The notes under the pieces are model-generated. The model saw only the letters and a list, made by a program, of their open reading frames with translations, made no database searches and had not been told where the DNA came from. Shown piece after piece: positions 11,218-23,040 of a DNA stretch of 64,000 nt. A program made the position numbers and the translations under genes. The first letter of the stretch is position 1. Each line of letters opens with the position of its first letter. This DNA is from an uncultured Desulfobacterales bacterium (lineage in GTDB: Bacteria; Desulfobacterota; Desulfobacteria; Desulfobacterales; SpSt-501), in the NCBI GenBank assembly GCA_938048455.1, contig CALIUY010000016.1, positions 165,402 through 229,401 of the forward strand. The letters run 5' to 3'.

Positions 11218-11881
11218 AGGGCTGAAAAAGCCCGCGGGGATCGGCGCCGAGGAGCCCGGCGCGGAAGCTTCGCTCATCGACGGGGGAAAGCCGCTGTTCC
11301 ATCCGGGCATCGATCAACCGCACCCTGCGGATTTGGTCCGTCCGACGGGCGATCTCCTCCATCGCCGCATCGTTCTCCGTCCAGTGCAATCGATCGAAGC
11401 CCGTGAGCGCCAGCGGCCCGGTATAGCCCCGAAGCGTCTTTTCGCGCGCCACGTTGTAATAGAACTCGAAGTAGGACATCGCGAGCTCGCGCAGGCTGCG
11501 GTAGACGGGCTCGCGATAGCGCAGGCCGACGAAATTCGACTTGGCGACCGCACCCCAGCATCCTTCGACTTGGAACAGCGCCAGCAGGTGCTCGTCGTCG
11601 CGCCCATCGGCGAACAGATCGAGAATCCGGGGCGGATGGCCGATCCGTCGCAACGCGGCGGCGGCGAAGACCGCACCGTCGAAGCAGTGGGCGGTTCGGT
11701 CGCGCAGAACGCGCCGCGGAGAGCGGTAGAAATCGTCCGTGCTGTAGGGGAGCGTATCGAGAAAGCGCTGCACGGCCGCGGGGGAATCGAGCCGAAACCC
11801 CAGGCGGCGCTCGGCGGCGGAGAGCTCCCGCTGGAAATCGTCCCCGGCGGCGCTGGAGCGGGGAGAGTCGTTTCGTTTCAT
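11216..11881 (-). CDS. Transglutaminase-like (papain-fold) protein, function unknown
   Basis: 221 residues, start ATG at 11881 overlapping the stop of the upstream gene (ATGA). Residues around RTAHCFDGAVFAAAALRRIG resemble the catalytic-cysteine helix of transglutaminase-like peptidases, and DDEHLLALFQVEGCWGAVAKSNF supplies the His strand; a downstream Asp would complete the triad. No signal peptide is visible. It is the last gene of a three-gene operon with a predicted outer-membrane barrel and a cupin. Homologues that I recall are annotated only as hypothetical, so cytosolic amide hydrolysis or transfer is an inference from the motif. Confidence 0.65.
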   Translation of the reverse strand: MKRNDSPRSSAAGDDFQRELSAAERRLGFRLDSPAAVQRFLDTLPYSTDDFYRSPRRVLRDRTAHCFDGAVFAAAALRRIGHPPRILDLFADGRDDEHLLALFQVEGCWGAVAKSNFVGLRYREPVYRSLRELAMSYFEFYYNVAREKTLRGYTGPLALTGFDRLHWTENDAAMEEIARRTDQIRRVRLIDARMEQRLSPVDERSFRAGLLGADPRGLFQP

Positions 11882-12486
11882 GGGCCCCCCGTCCAGCCGT
11901 CGATGTCGAGGCGGAAACTGAAGGTCCAAACCCCCAGCGGGGTGATCCCGAGATCGAATCCCAGACGCTTCCAGGAAAAGCCGGCGAACGCGGCGATGAA
12001 GGCCGTCACCCCCCCGATGTTCGGAAGCTCCGGGTCGTAGCCGCTCATGAGCCCCGCCTTGTAGCCGAGGTCGAAGCGCAGATCTTGGGCCAGGTCGCGG
12101 GAGTAAACCTCGCGGGCCAGACCTCCGAAAAAGGAGCGGCGGTGGTGGCTGTTGATGAAGGTCCCCGCGGTCCATCCGGCGAGCTGCAGGCCGAGGATGT
12201 GATTCTCCTCGTTGTTCTTTCCTTTCCCCAGCAGTTCGCCGCTTCCGTCCATGTGCAGGCTCCACATGCCGAGGAGCAGCGCATCGCGCGCCGAGCGTCC
12301 CCAGAGCACACGGAGCATCCCGGGTGCATCGTCCCCTCGCTCCGCCTGCGGTTCCTCGCTGGACCCGGGTTCTCCGAAAGGTCGGTCACTGCCGCAGAGC
12401 GCTTGCGGCGGATGGAGCGCCGCCGCGGCCAGGAGCAACAAGGCGATCATCGAAGAGCGAAGGCTTACGGCCGATCTTCGCGGCAT
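11878..12486 (-). CDS. Predicted secreted small beta-barrel protein (PagP-like pattern), function unknown
   Basis: 202 residues with an N-terminal signal peptide (about residues 1-32, LLLLAAAALHPPQALC). After an acidic linker, the C-terminal 130 residues alternate hydrophobic and polar residues in strand-like blocks (GLQLAGWTAGTFIN, FGGLAREVY, LRFDLGYKAGLMSGY, LGFDLGITPLGVWTF) and end in an amphipathic strand. This is the layout of small eight-stranded outer-membrane barrels such as lipid A palmitoyltransferase PagP. I cannot identify PagP active-site residues with certainty, so that name is only a comparison. Start and stop codons overlap those of both neighbours, indicating translational coupling. 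Confidence 0.55.
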   Translation of the reverse strand: MPRRSAVSLRSSMIALLLLAAAALHPPQALCGSDRPFGEPGSSEEPQAERGDDAPGMLRVLWGRSARDALLLGMWSLHMDGSGELLGKGKNNEENHILGLQLAGWTAGTFINSHHRRSFFGGLAREVYSRDLAQDLRFDLGYKAGLMSGYDPELPNIGGVTAFIAAFAGFSWKRLGFDLGITPLGVWTFSFRLDIDGWTGGP

Positions 12487-12815
12487 CAGTCCACGATGAA
12501 GAGCCGGCAGCCCGAGCGCGTGCGGGATCGGTGCGGTTCTTCTCCGTCGGCGACCTGGTAGCTCATGCCCGGGCCGAGCCGAAATCGCCGGCCGTCGGCA
12601 AGCTCGGTTTCCAGCTCTCCTTCAAGGACCAACAGAACGTGCCCTTTCGTGCACCAGTGATCGGCCTCGTATCCCGGGGAATAATCAACCATGCGCACGC
12701 GGATCTCCCCGAACTGTCGCGTTCTCCAAAGGGCCTCACCGTTCAGACCGGGGTGAAGGGTCGGCTCGATCTTCATCCAATCCACCGTCTGAAAAGGGAT
12801 CGCTTGCATCTTCAC
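12486..12815 (-). CDS. DHCW-motif cupin-fold protein
   Basis: A 109-residue single-domain cupin. The ADHWCTKGHVLLVLEGE segment and the GMSYQVAD / PHRSRT blocks match the small cupin family that databases label DHCW-motif cupin. The His/Cys/His residues could hold a metal ion. The enzymatic or sensory function is not known. It is the first gene of the operon; its TGA shares a base with the ATG of the barrel gene. A candidate promoter lies about 35 bases upstream. Confidence 0.82.
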   Translation of the reverse strand: MKMQAIPFQTVDWMKIEPTLHPGLNGEALWRTRQFGEIRVRMVDYSPGYEADHWCTKGHVLLVLEGELETELADGRRFRLGPGMSYQVADGEEPHRSRTRSGCRLFIVD

Positions 12816-12850
12816 GTCGGCACCCCCCCGCGGGGCATGAAGTTGATCCG

Positions 12851-12879
12851 TCTATAGAGCAGAACCCTCTCTTTGAAAA
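12851..12879 (-). promoter_or_regulatory. Candidate promoter of the cupin operon
   Basis: Minus strand TTTTCA (12879-12874), 17 bases, TATAGA (12856-12851): 4 of 6 matches in each hexamer with ideal spacing. The predicted start is about 30 bases before the cupin ATG. Confidence 0.35.
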
Positions 12880-12953
12880 GCGTTGTCTTGGAGCGGCCGC
12901 CGGGCTTGCCAGGAGCCCGATTCGGAAATAAGCTGTTCGCGTAAATGCAACGC

Positions 12954-12970
12954 GGGCCGCCCTTCGGCCC
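12954..12970 (+). promoter_or_regulatory. Hairpin abutting the nadE ribosome-binding site
   Basis: GGGCCG (12954-12959) and CGGCCC (12965-12970) form a perfect six-bp stem with a five-base loop. The next bases, GGAGG (12971-12975), are the nadE Shine-Dalgarno sequence. The stem does not cover the site itself but could affect ribosome access. Confidence 0.35.
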
Positions 12971-12985
12971 GGAGGAAGGCACAGG

Positions 12986-13867
12986 ATGGAACCCATTCGC
13001 CTGCCGCGGATGGACTGCGCCCGGGTGTGCCGGGAGATCGGCGACTTCGTTCTCGAGCGCGTCCGGCGCACGAAAAGCTCAGGATGCGTGATCGGCCTTT
13101 CCGGGGGCGTGGACTCGAGCACCACCGCCGCTCTGATCCGGCGTGCCTTCGAGCGCCCGGAGGGGCGGGGGTTGGAACTCGTGGGCTATGTTCTGCCTAC
13201 CCGCCTCAACCGTGAAGAAGACGCGCGCGACGCCGTCGAGGTGGCGGAGCTGCTCGGGCTGCGGCATGAAATCGTGCCGCTGGAGATGGCGGTGGAGGGA
13301 TTCCGCTCGACCAACCCCGAGGCCTTCGCCGTTCCTTTTCATCTCGGAAACCTGATCAGCCGAGTGCGCGCCAACGTGCTCTCGACCAAAGCGGCGACCG
13401 AAAACAAACTCGTCGCCGGAACCGGGAATCGGGACGAGGATTTCGGTATCGGCTACTACACGCTCTTCGGCGACGGGGCGGTCCACATGAGCCCGATCGG
13501 AGGTTTGAGCAAGCGTCTGGTGCGCGAAATGGGAAGGTTTCTCGGTCTTCCGGAACGGATCGTCCAGCGCGTGCCGACGGCGGGGCTGGAGCCGGAGCAG
13601 ACCGACTTCAAGGATCTGGGCTATGACTACGATCTGGTCGAGTTGGTTGTGGAAGGCTTTCGCCAGGGAATTCAAAAGTTAAGCGAACACCCGCAGGTGC
13701 GGCCGCTCGCCGAGGAACAAATCGCCTCCTACCGCGAACGATTCGGAACTGAAAAATTTACGAATGTCGCCGCCCTGGTCGAGGACATTCTGCGGCGCCA
13801 TGAAGCGGCGCGCGGCAAGCTCGAAATCCTTCATCCGCCAGCTCCGGAAATCACGCTCGCCTACTGA
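12986..13867 (+). CDS. nadE: NH3-dependent NAD+ synthetase
   Basis: 293 residues. The ATP pyrophosphatase loop is GLSGGVDSSTTAAL, and downstream TENKLVAGTGNRDEDFGIGYYTLFGDGAVH matches the deamido-NAD binding region of NadE. The protein lacks the N-terminal glutaminase domain of the larger form, so it should use free ammonia for the last step of NAD+ synthesis. The start ATG has GGAGG ten bases upstream and is preceded by a small hairpin. The gene is divergent from the cupin operon and convergent with gyrB. Confidence 0.95.
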   Translation: MEPIRLPRMDCARVCREIGDFVLERVRRTKSSGCVIGLSGGVDSSTTAALIRRAFERPEGRGLELVGYVLPTRLNREEDARDAVEVAELLGLRHEIVPLEMAVEGFRSTNPEAFAVPFHLGNLISRVRANVLSTKAATENKLVAGTGNRDEDFGIGYYTLFGDGAVHMSPIGGLSKRLVREMGRFLGLPERIVQRVPTAGLEPEQTDFKDLGYDYDLVELVVEGFRQGIQKLSEHPQVRPLAEEQIASYRERFGTEKFTNVAALVEDILRRHEAARGKLEILHPPAPEITLAY

Positions 13868-13921
13868 TGCCTGCCCGAGGCTGAACCCCGCAATCCGCCT
13901 CCGAGCCGGAGCCGCGGCGCA

Positions 13922-17517
<3,596 letters not shown>

Positions 17518-17674
17518 TGTTGTTCTCCCGAATTTAAGATAAAGACTGATAAGGACTGTTGAAAAGTTGAAAACTGTTTTAAAATTATGAAATAATTATA
17601 AAAAACATATACTTCGGCCGTGCGGAAATCCGGAGATTGTAAAGCGCTGAAGTCCATTTTTAATCCATCACCGC
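17518..17674 (-). promoter_or_regulatory. AT-rich dnaN upstream region: promoter, and possible replication-origin element
   Basis: This 157-base spacer is far richer in A+T than its surroundings (especially 17530-17620). On the minus strand it contains a perfect TATAAT (17600-17595) that could serve as the dnaN -10 box; no good -35 is visible. Two tandem near-matches to the DnaA box TTWTNCACA follow: TTTTCAACT (17573-17565) and TTTTCAACA (17565-17557), eight bases apart. Location beside dnaN makes an origin or DnaA-regulated promoter plausible, but no perfect DnaA box is present. Confidence 0.4.
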
Positions 17675-18232
17675 TTAAGTGTTCATAACGCCTCTTTTCT
17701 TGGCCCCCTCATCGAGCATCCATTTGCGCATGGAAGAAAGGTGCACATTTTTCCATTTAGCGGAAATTCTTTCGGAAATATACAATGAGAAAATATTATC
17801 AAAAAAATCAATTACTTTTGATATATGGTCGATACGCTCGAGAAAGGAGCTCTCCAGTTCTTCAGGCGAGGCGAAAGCGGAGGCCGAGGGAATCTTGATT
17901 CCGCAGAGATTCAGGTTTTCCCCCTTGACCGTCAGACGGTACTCTTTTTCCGCTGTGCGCAGCAGCAGTGCAATCTCGCTTACCCAGGCTCCTTTGCGCA
18001 GCGCCAGTTTCGCTTCTTCCAGACCGGCATGATCCCCTTTGATGGTGATTTTCTCTTTGGATTGACCGGTCCGGTTTTCGATCACCAGGCGATCGCCGAT
18101 CTCGACAGCGAGGATCTCGGGATGAAGCGCGCACAGCGCCGCCGCACGGGTTTCGATCCCCTGCCAGAGCCAGGTCAGAAATTCATCCCCCAGAAATCGA
18201 TACCGGTGATAGGCGACGGTGAGATCAAGCAT
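17675..18232 (-). CDS. RdgC-associated C-terminal-half protein
   Basis: 185 residues from the ATG at 18232, which lies 14 bases after the stop of the RdgC-like gene; an alternative in-frame ATG at 18307 would overlap that gene. Recognisable blocks are FLGDEFLTWLWQ, a DRLVIENRTGQSKEKITIKG segment and EAKLALRKGAWVSEIALLLR. I recall similar segments following RdgC-type N-termini in other delta lineages, fused or adjacent, but cannot confirm this here. It has no signal peptide or membrane segment. It is probably made together with the RdgC-like protein and works with it in DNA binding. A frameshift that split one gene is the alternative. Confidence 0.6.
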   Translation of the reverse strand: MLDLTVAYHRYRFLGDEFLTWLWQGIETRAAALCALHPEILAVEIGDRLVIENRTGQSKEKITIKGDHAGLEEAKLALRKGAWVSEIALLLRTAEKEYRLTVKGENLNLCGIKIPSASAFASPEELESSFLERIDHISKVIDFFDNIFSLYISERISAKWKNVHLSSMRKWMLDEGAKKRGVMNT

Positions 18233-18246
18233 CGCTTGTTGAACCC

Positions 18247-18855
18247 TCAAATTCGACTGGGGGTCAATGCGGCCAGCAAATCTTTTTCCTTGGCGCCGAG
18301 GCCGCATTGCAATTCCGCGGCGGTGTAAGGGATAATGCGGATCAGGGAAAGAGAAAAGGATCTTCGAAAAAGGCGCTCCAGCTCCTCGTTGGCGGTTTTT
18401 TGCACCGAAAAAAAGAAAAGTCCGGCCTGTTCATAATTCCAGACGAGATCATACACATGAGGGACCGGCGGGATCCTGGCGAGAAGGCTGGCGGTCACTT
18501 TTTCTTTAAGAGCCTGTTTTTCGTCCCGGGAAAGAAAACTGCGGCGCGTCTCCCGCAACCTTCGCCTGCTGGACAAAGTGAACTCCTTTTGAAAAAGGCT
18601 TGCCGGAATCGGTTTGCGATCGATTCGCAAGGAGAAGACGAAATGGTTCCCCAGAAGGAAGGAGTCGCCTTCAAAATCAGGTTGGAAAGGGCTGCCGAAC
18701 GATGTCCAGCCCGAGCAGGATTCCGCGGGGTCATCCTCGATTTCGCGGATGGCATGGCGTTTGAGACCTTCGCGAACCGCCTCCGTGAGGTTGCCTGTGA
18801 TCTTTCCTTCGACGCGATAGCGCACGACAGAAACACTCGAAGAAAAAAAGCCCAT
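18247..18855 (-). CDS. rdgC: Recombination-associated protein RdgC, short form
   Basis: 202 residues, start MGFFSSSVSVVRY at 18855, which is the usual N-terminus of delta-type RdgC. The block from RRRLRETRRSFLSRDEKQAL through VTASLLARIPPVPHVYDLVWN to IRIIPYTAAELQ lines up with the E. coli RdgC region (KLKKTEKDSLKDEV to SLPVVPL). RdgC forms a ring around double-stranded DNA and restrains RecA. E. coli RdgC has about 300 residues; here the frame stops after 202 and the remainder appears in a second frame. The gene is immediately upstream of the dnaN spacer. Confidence 0.72.
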   Translation of the reverse strand: MGFFSSSVSVVRYRVEGKITGNLTEAVREGLKRHAIREIEDDPAESCSGWTSFGSPFQPDFEGDSFLLGNHFVFSLRIDRKPIPASLFQKEFTLSSRRRLRETRRSFLSRDEKQALKEKVTASLLARIPPVPHVYDLVWNYEQAGLFFFSVQKTANEELERLFRRSFSLSLIRIIPYTAAELQCGLGAKEKDLLAALTPSRI

Positions 18856-18935
18856 CTTGCCGGCCTTTTGGAAAAGAATCGGACCCAAGGTTGCGGATTT
18901 AATTTTTTTCAATTACATAGCGAATTTAGCCGCCC

Positions 18936-21900
18936 ATGACAAGTCCCATCTACAGCCGGGAAATTCTTGCGGATCTTCATCTTCACTCGCGCTTTTCGCG
19001 GGCCACGGCCAAAGGTCTGTCCTTACCCGCATTGCATGCGGCGGCCCAGCTCAAAGGCCTTCAGCTTGTGGCCACCGGCGATGCCACGCATCCCATGTGG
19101 TTCGCCGAGATCGAGTCCCAACTTCGACCGGCGGAAGCCGGACTATGGCGCCTCGATCCCTGCCTTGCAAATCAGCAAGAGGGGGTTTCCCCCTCGTGCC
19201 GGCAGGAGGTACGCTTTATCCTTTCCGCGGAAGTGTCGCTGATCTACAAAAAAGACGGCCGAACGCGAAAAAATCACCATCTCATTTATTTCCCGGACCT
19301 GGAAAGTCTTCGCGCCTTCAACCGCAGGCTGGAAAAAATCGGCAACATCCGCTCCGACGGTCGACCGATCCTCGGGCTGGATGCATGCGATCTGCTGGCG
19401 CTGCTGCTGGATACCTGCCCCGATGCCTTTCTTGTGCCAGCCCACATCTGGACTCCCTGGTTTTCGGTTCTCGGCTCCCAGTCGGGCTTCGATTCGCTCG
19501 AAGAGTGCTTCGGCGATTTGGTCGGCGAGATTTTCGCCGTGGAAACCGGCCTCTCCTCCGATCCCCCCATGAATCGGCGCGTCTCCTTCCTGGACCGCGT
19601 CCGCCTGATCTCCAATTCCGACGCCCACTCGCCGGAAAACCTGGGCCGGGAGGCCAATCGCTTTTCCTTCGGCGCCGAGCCGACGTTTTTTGCCCTGCGG
19701 GATGCGCTGAAGGGAACGGGCCCGGGACGGTTCCGGGGAACCATCGAATTCTATCCGGAAGAGGGAAAATACCATTACGACGGGCACCGCAATTGCGGTG
19801 TGCGTTTCTCCCCTCAAGAGACGAGACGGCACGGCGGAATTTGCCCCCGTTGCGGCAAAAGCCTTACGGTCGGGGTGTTGCACCGCGTGGAGGCCCTGGC
19901 CGACCGTCCGGTTCCAACGGGTTCCGCGCCGAGGGATCATTCCTTTGAGAGCCTGATTCCGCTTGCCGACATTCTGGCCGAAATCTTCCAAAGTTCCAAA
20001 ACGAGCCGCAAAGTCTCCGCGGCCCGACGCCGCGTGATTGACGCTCTTGGCCCTGAGCTCGCCGTGCTTCGAGAGCGAACGCCGGAGGAGATCCGCGCCT
20101 GTGGGGTGCCGCTTCTCGAGGAGGCGATCGCGCGCATGCGCCGTGGCGAGCTCGAAATCCTGCCCGGATGCGACGGCGAATACGGGAGGATTCGGATTTT
20201 TCGCGAGCAGGAACGCGCGATGCTTTGCGGACAGAAAGCGCTCTTCGCGGCGAACGCAGGCCGTGAGCCTCTGCACCGAAAGATCCGGGAATCTTCTGCG
20301 GAAAACGACGAGCAGCGCCGTCCCGCAGAGCCGCAGGAGACGCTTGCACAGGGACGATCGCTCACCGAAGAGCAGCGCCGGATCGTCGAATCGCGTGCCG
20401 GACGTCTTCTGATCATCGCCGGACCGGGGACCGGCAAGACCCATGTGCTGACGCTGCGCATCGCCCGGCGGATCGAGGAAGGAACCCCCCCGGCGCGCAT
20501 TCTGGCGGTGACCTTCACCCGCAAGGCGGCCGAGGAGATGAGCAGCCGGCTCAGCGCGCGGCTGAAGTCGAAGACGGAGCTTCCCTGGGTGACCACCTTT
20601 CACGGGTTCTGCCTGCGGCTGCTGAGCGAAGAAGGAGTCCTGACGGCAAGACGCCAGATCCTGCACGAGATCGAACAAGAAGCCCTGGTCGCCCGTGCGC
20701 TGCGGCTTGTGGAGCCGGCGCAAGGAAAGGAAAGGCTTCGGGCGATCGATCTGCGGGAGCGCATCATCGCCGCCAAACAGGCGCTTCTCTCTCCGGAGGA
20801 ACTTCGCGCCACCCGCGCCGCGGAAGAAGGCGAAGCGCTTCGCTTCCGCGCCGTCTACGCCGTTTACCAAAGCTTGCTTGCTTCCCAAGGGCTCCTCGAT
20901 CTCGAGGATCCGCTTTTTTTCGTCGCCCGTCGCTTGGAATCCGATGCCGACTGGCGCCGGAAATGCCGTTTGAGGTTCAGCGAAATCTACGTCGACGAAT
21001 ACCAGGATCTCAATTTCGCCCAATACCGCATCCTGCGCCGCCTGGTTCCCAGCGAAGCCGGAGAACCGACGCTTGTGGCCATCGGCGATCCCGCCCAGGC
21101 GATCTACGGTTTTCGCGGTTCGGATCCTTCTTTTTTTCGTCGATTCCAAGAGGATTATCCCGATGCCGTGGTCTTGCCGCTGGAACACAACTTCCGCTCC
21201 CAGCCGGCGATCGTCAGAGCTTCTCGCCGTCTCATCGCTGCGGAAGACGATGAGCTCCGGAATCAGCCGGTGCAGACGGAGCTTGACCCCGGGGTCGTCC
21301 GGCTCCGGGAATGCGTCGATGAAGACGAGGAGGCGCGTTTCATTGCCCTTGAGATCCGCGCCGCCGTCGGCGCCACCGGTTTTCACGAGACGGCCGACCC
21401 CCTGTTCGGTCGGTCGGCGGTCGTCGCGGGCCGCTCTTACCAGGATTTCGCCGTCCTGACGCGCACGGCGGCGCTCTGGAAGCCGATCGCGCGCGAACTC
21501 GAGCGCCGCGGCATCCCTTTTCAGCGGGTCAACCGTCGCGAGTCGCTTCTCGGCGCCATGACCCTGCGGCTGGTCTCTTGGCTGCGGCTCGGCTTGGGCA
21601 AGGCGAGTCTCGAGGATTTGGCCGCGGCGGCCGAATTTCTCGATCCGTCGTTGCCGCCGGGGCGCCTTGCGGCCTTCATCGATTGGGCCTACGAAAAAAA
21701 CCTGCGCCTCGAAAAAGCCTTCGAGGCGGCCGAACGCTTCCCCGTTCCCGGACTGAAGCCCCGGGAACAGCGCTTGTTGGTCGCCGCCGTTGCCAACCTG
21801 CGGCGCCTGCAGCGCATGGCGAAACAAAAGAAGGAAAAAGAGGCGATCTTCGATCTTCTGCAGGAGCGGTCGTTCGGGAAAAGCATCGCCCCGGAGCTGA

Positions 21901-22346
21901 CGGCGGCCTGCAGAACGCTGGAAGAGACGCTTTCCTGCTTCCCGGAGGAAGCGGATGGGGAAATCCTCGAGCGGCTGGTGACGTCCTCCACCGACGGTGA
22001 TTTCTACCAGGCCGCCGCGCAACGGGTGGCCCTGATGACCCTCCATGGATCCAAGGGCCTCGAGTTTCCCGTCGTCTTCATCGCCGGCTGCGAGGAAGGC
22101 GTTCTCCCCTGGGAGGACGCCGGAGATGACGCAAGCCGCATCGAGGAGGAAAGGCGTCTGTTGTATGTCGGCCTGACGCGGGCCAAACAGAACCTGATCC
22201 TCACTTGGGCGCGCCGCAGGCTCCTCCACGGAAGCAGGCGGGAAAGAAGGCCGTCGCCCTTTCTTTCCCGCCTTGGCCTGCTGCCCGAGGCCGCGGCAGC
22301 AAGGCCGTTCCCGGTGGAACCGCGCCAGTTGGATCTGTTCCCATAA
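18936..22346 (+). CDS. Endonuclease Q-like PHP nuclease fused to a UvrD/Rep-family helicase
   Basis: A single 1136-residue frame with two enzymes. Residues 1 to about 330 resemble endonuclease Q: PHP motifs ADLHLHSRFSRAT (residues 12-24) and TGDATHP (47-53), SNSDAHSPENLGREAN, and a zinc-ribbon-like pair (NCGVRF...ICPRCGKSLTVGVLHR, about 285-315). After a linker, residues about 465-1136 are a complete superfamily 1A helicase: Walker A AGPGTGKTH (near 495), VTFTRKAAEEM, DEYQD (near 687), GDPAQAIYGFRGSD, EHNFRSQP, LMTLHGSKGLEFPVV (near 1035) and RRLLYVGLTRAKQN (near 1070). Archaeal EndoQ nicks 5' of deaminated bases; a coupled helicase would unwind from that nick. Motifs look intact in both halves. 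The gene is divergent from rdgC. Confidence 0.88.
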   Translation: MTSPIYSREILADLHLHSRFSRATAKGLSLPALHAAAQLKGLQLVATGDATHPMWFAEIESQLRPAEAGLWRLDPCLANQQEGVSPSCRQEVRFILSAEVSLIYKKDGRTRKNHHLIYFPDLESLRAFNRRLEKIGNIRSDGRPILGLDACDLLALLLDTCPDAFLVPAHIWTPWFSVLGSQSGFDSLEECFGDLVGEIFAVETGLSSDPPMNRRVSFLDRVRLISNSDAHSPENLGREANRFSFGAEPTFFALRDALKGTGPGRFRGTIEFYPEEGKYHYDGHRNCGVRFSPQETRRHGGICPRCGKSLTVGVLHRVEALADRPVPTGSAPRDHSFESLIPLADILAEIFQSSKTSRKVSAARRRVIDALGPELAVLRERTPEEIRACGVPLLEEAIARMRRGELEILPGCDGEYGRIRIFREQERAMLCGQKALFAANAGREPLHRKIRESSAENDEQRRPAEPQETLAQGRSLTEEQRRIVESRAGRLLIIAGPGTGKTHVLTLRIARRIEEGTPPARILAVTFTRKAAEEMSSRLSARLKSKTELPWVTTFHGFCLRLLSEEGVLTARRQILHEIEQEALVARALRLVEPAQGKERLRAIDLRERIIAAKQALLSPEELRATRAAEEGEALRFRAVYAVYQSLLASQGLLDLEDPLFFVARRLESDADWRRKCRLRFSEIYVDEYQDLNFAQYRILRRLVPSEAGEPTLVAIGDPAQAIYGFRGSDPSFFRRFQEDYPDAVVLPLEHNFRSQPAIVRASRRLIAAEDDELRNQPVQTELDPGVVRLRECVDEDEEARFIALEIRAAVGATGFHETADPLFGRSAVVAGRSYQDFAVLTRTAALWKPIARELERRGIPFQRVNRRESLLGAMTLRLVSWLRLGLGKASLEDLAAAAEFLDPSLPPGRLAAFIDWAYEKNLRLEKAFEAAERFPVPGLKPREQRLLVAAVANLRRLQRMAKQKKEKEAIFDLLQERSFGKSIAPELTAACRTLEETLSCFPEEADGEILERLVTSSTDGDFYQAAAQRVALMTLHGSKGLEFPVVFIAGCEEGVLPWEDAGDDASRIEEERRLLYVGLTRAKQNLILTWARRRLLHGSRRERRPSPFLSRLGLLPEAAAARPFPVEPRQLDLFP

Positions 22347-22455
22347 CGCCGCCCCCCGAAAACACTCGCTTTTTCGTTCCCGGCTTGCTCCGCAGGCGGG
22401 ATTGCTGGTAAAATGGTGGAGAAACCGAGGAGAGCCATCAGCGGGAAAAAGAGAG

Positions 22456-23031
22456 ATGACGGCGATCGGGATCGCGGCGCTGTTGATCTTCAGCCTTTGG
22501 GTTACGCCGCCAACGGCCGCAGCCGACATCTACCGCTACATCGACGAAAACGGGGTCATGCACTTCACCAACGCTCCGACTTCCCCCAAGTTCAAGCTCT
22601 TCATGCGCGAACGCCGGCAGTTCATCGCCCGGCTGGACGCCCACCACTTCGATCCCCTCATCAACGACGCCTCGCGCAAGTACGGCATCGAGGCTCCCTT
22701 GATCAAGGCCGTGATCAAGGCGGAGTCCGATTTCGACCCCAACGCCGTCTCCCGGAAAGGGGCCCGCGGCCTGATGCAGATCATGCCGATGAATTTCCGC
22801 CTGCTCAACGTGGAAAACCCCTTCGATCCGCAACAGAACATCGAGGGAGGTGCGCGCTACCTGCGGGAGATGCTCGACCGTTACGGCGGGAACCTGGAGC
22901 TCGCGCTCGCCGCCTACAACGCCGGTCCCGGAGCCGTGGATCGCTTCGCCGGCATCCCCCCCTATCCCGAGACTACCGAGTACATCGATCGGGTCAAGAA
23001 GTACTTCCAAGCCTATACCCGCAATTCCTGA
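22456..23031 (+). CDS. Lytic transglycosylase with DUF4124 N-terminus (Slt-type)
   Basis: 191 residues. A signal peptide (about 1-25) precedes a short DUF4124-like strand motif (DIYRYIDENGVMHFTNAPTS), then a goose-lysozyme-like transglycosylase domain. IKAVIKAESDFDPNAVSRKG contains the catalytic glutamate, and GLMQIMP, NIEGGARYLREML and LALAAYNAGPGAVDR are the remaining family motifs. It cleaves peptidoglycan glycan strands in the periplasm. I used the ATG at 22456, at the beginning of the signal peptide. The gene ends nine bases before the convergent branching-enzyme gene. Confidence 0.93.
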   Translation: MTAIGIAALLIFSLWVTPPTAAADIYRYIDENGVMHFTNAPTSPKFKLFMRERRQFIARLDAHHFDPLINDASRKYGIEAPLIKAVIKAESDFDPNAVSRKGARGLMQIMPMNFRLLNVENPFDPQQNIEGGARYLREMLDRYGGNLELALAAYNAGPGAVDRFAGIPPYPETTEYIDRVKKYFQAYTRNS

Positions 23032-23040
23032 ACCTCCGTT

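Noticed and set aside
19143..22529. 1128-codon minus-strand frame
   Set aside because: Antisense to the EndoQ-UvrD fusion, whose motifs are complete on the plus strand.
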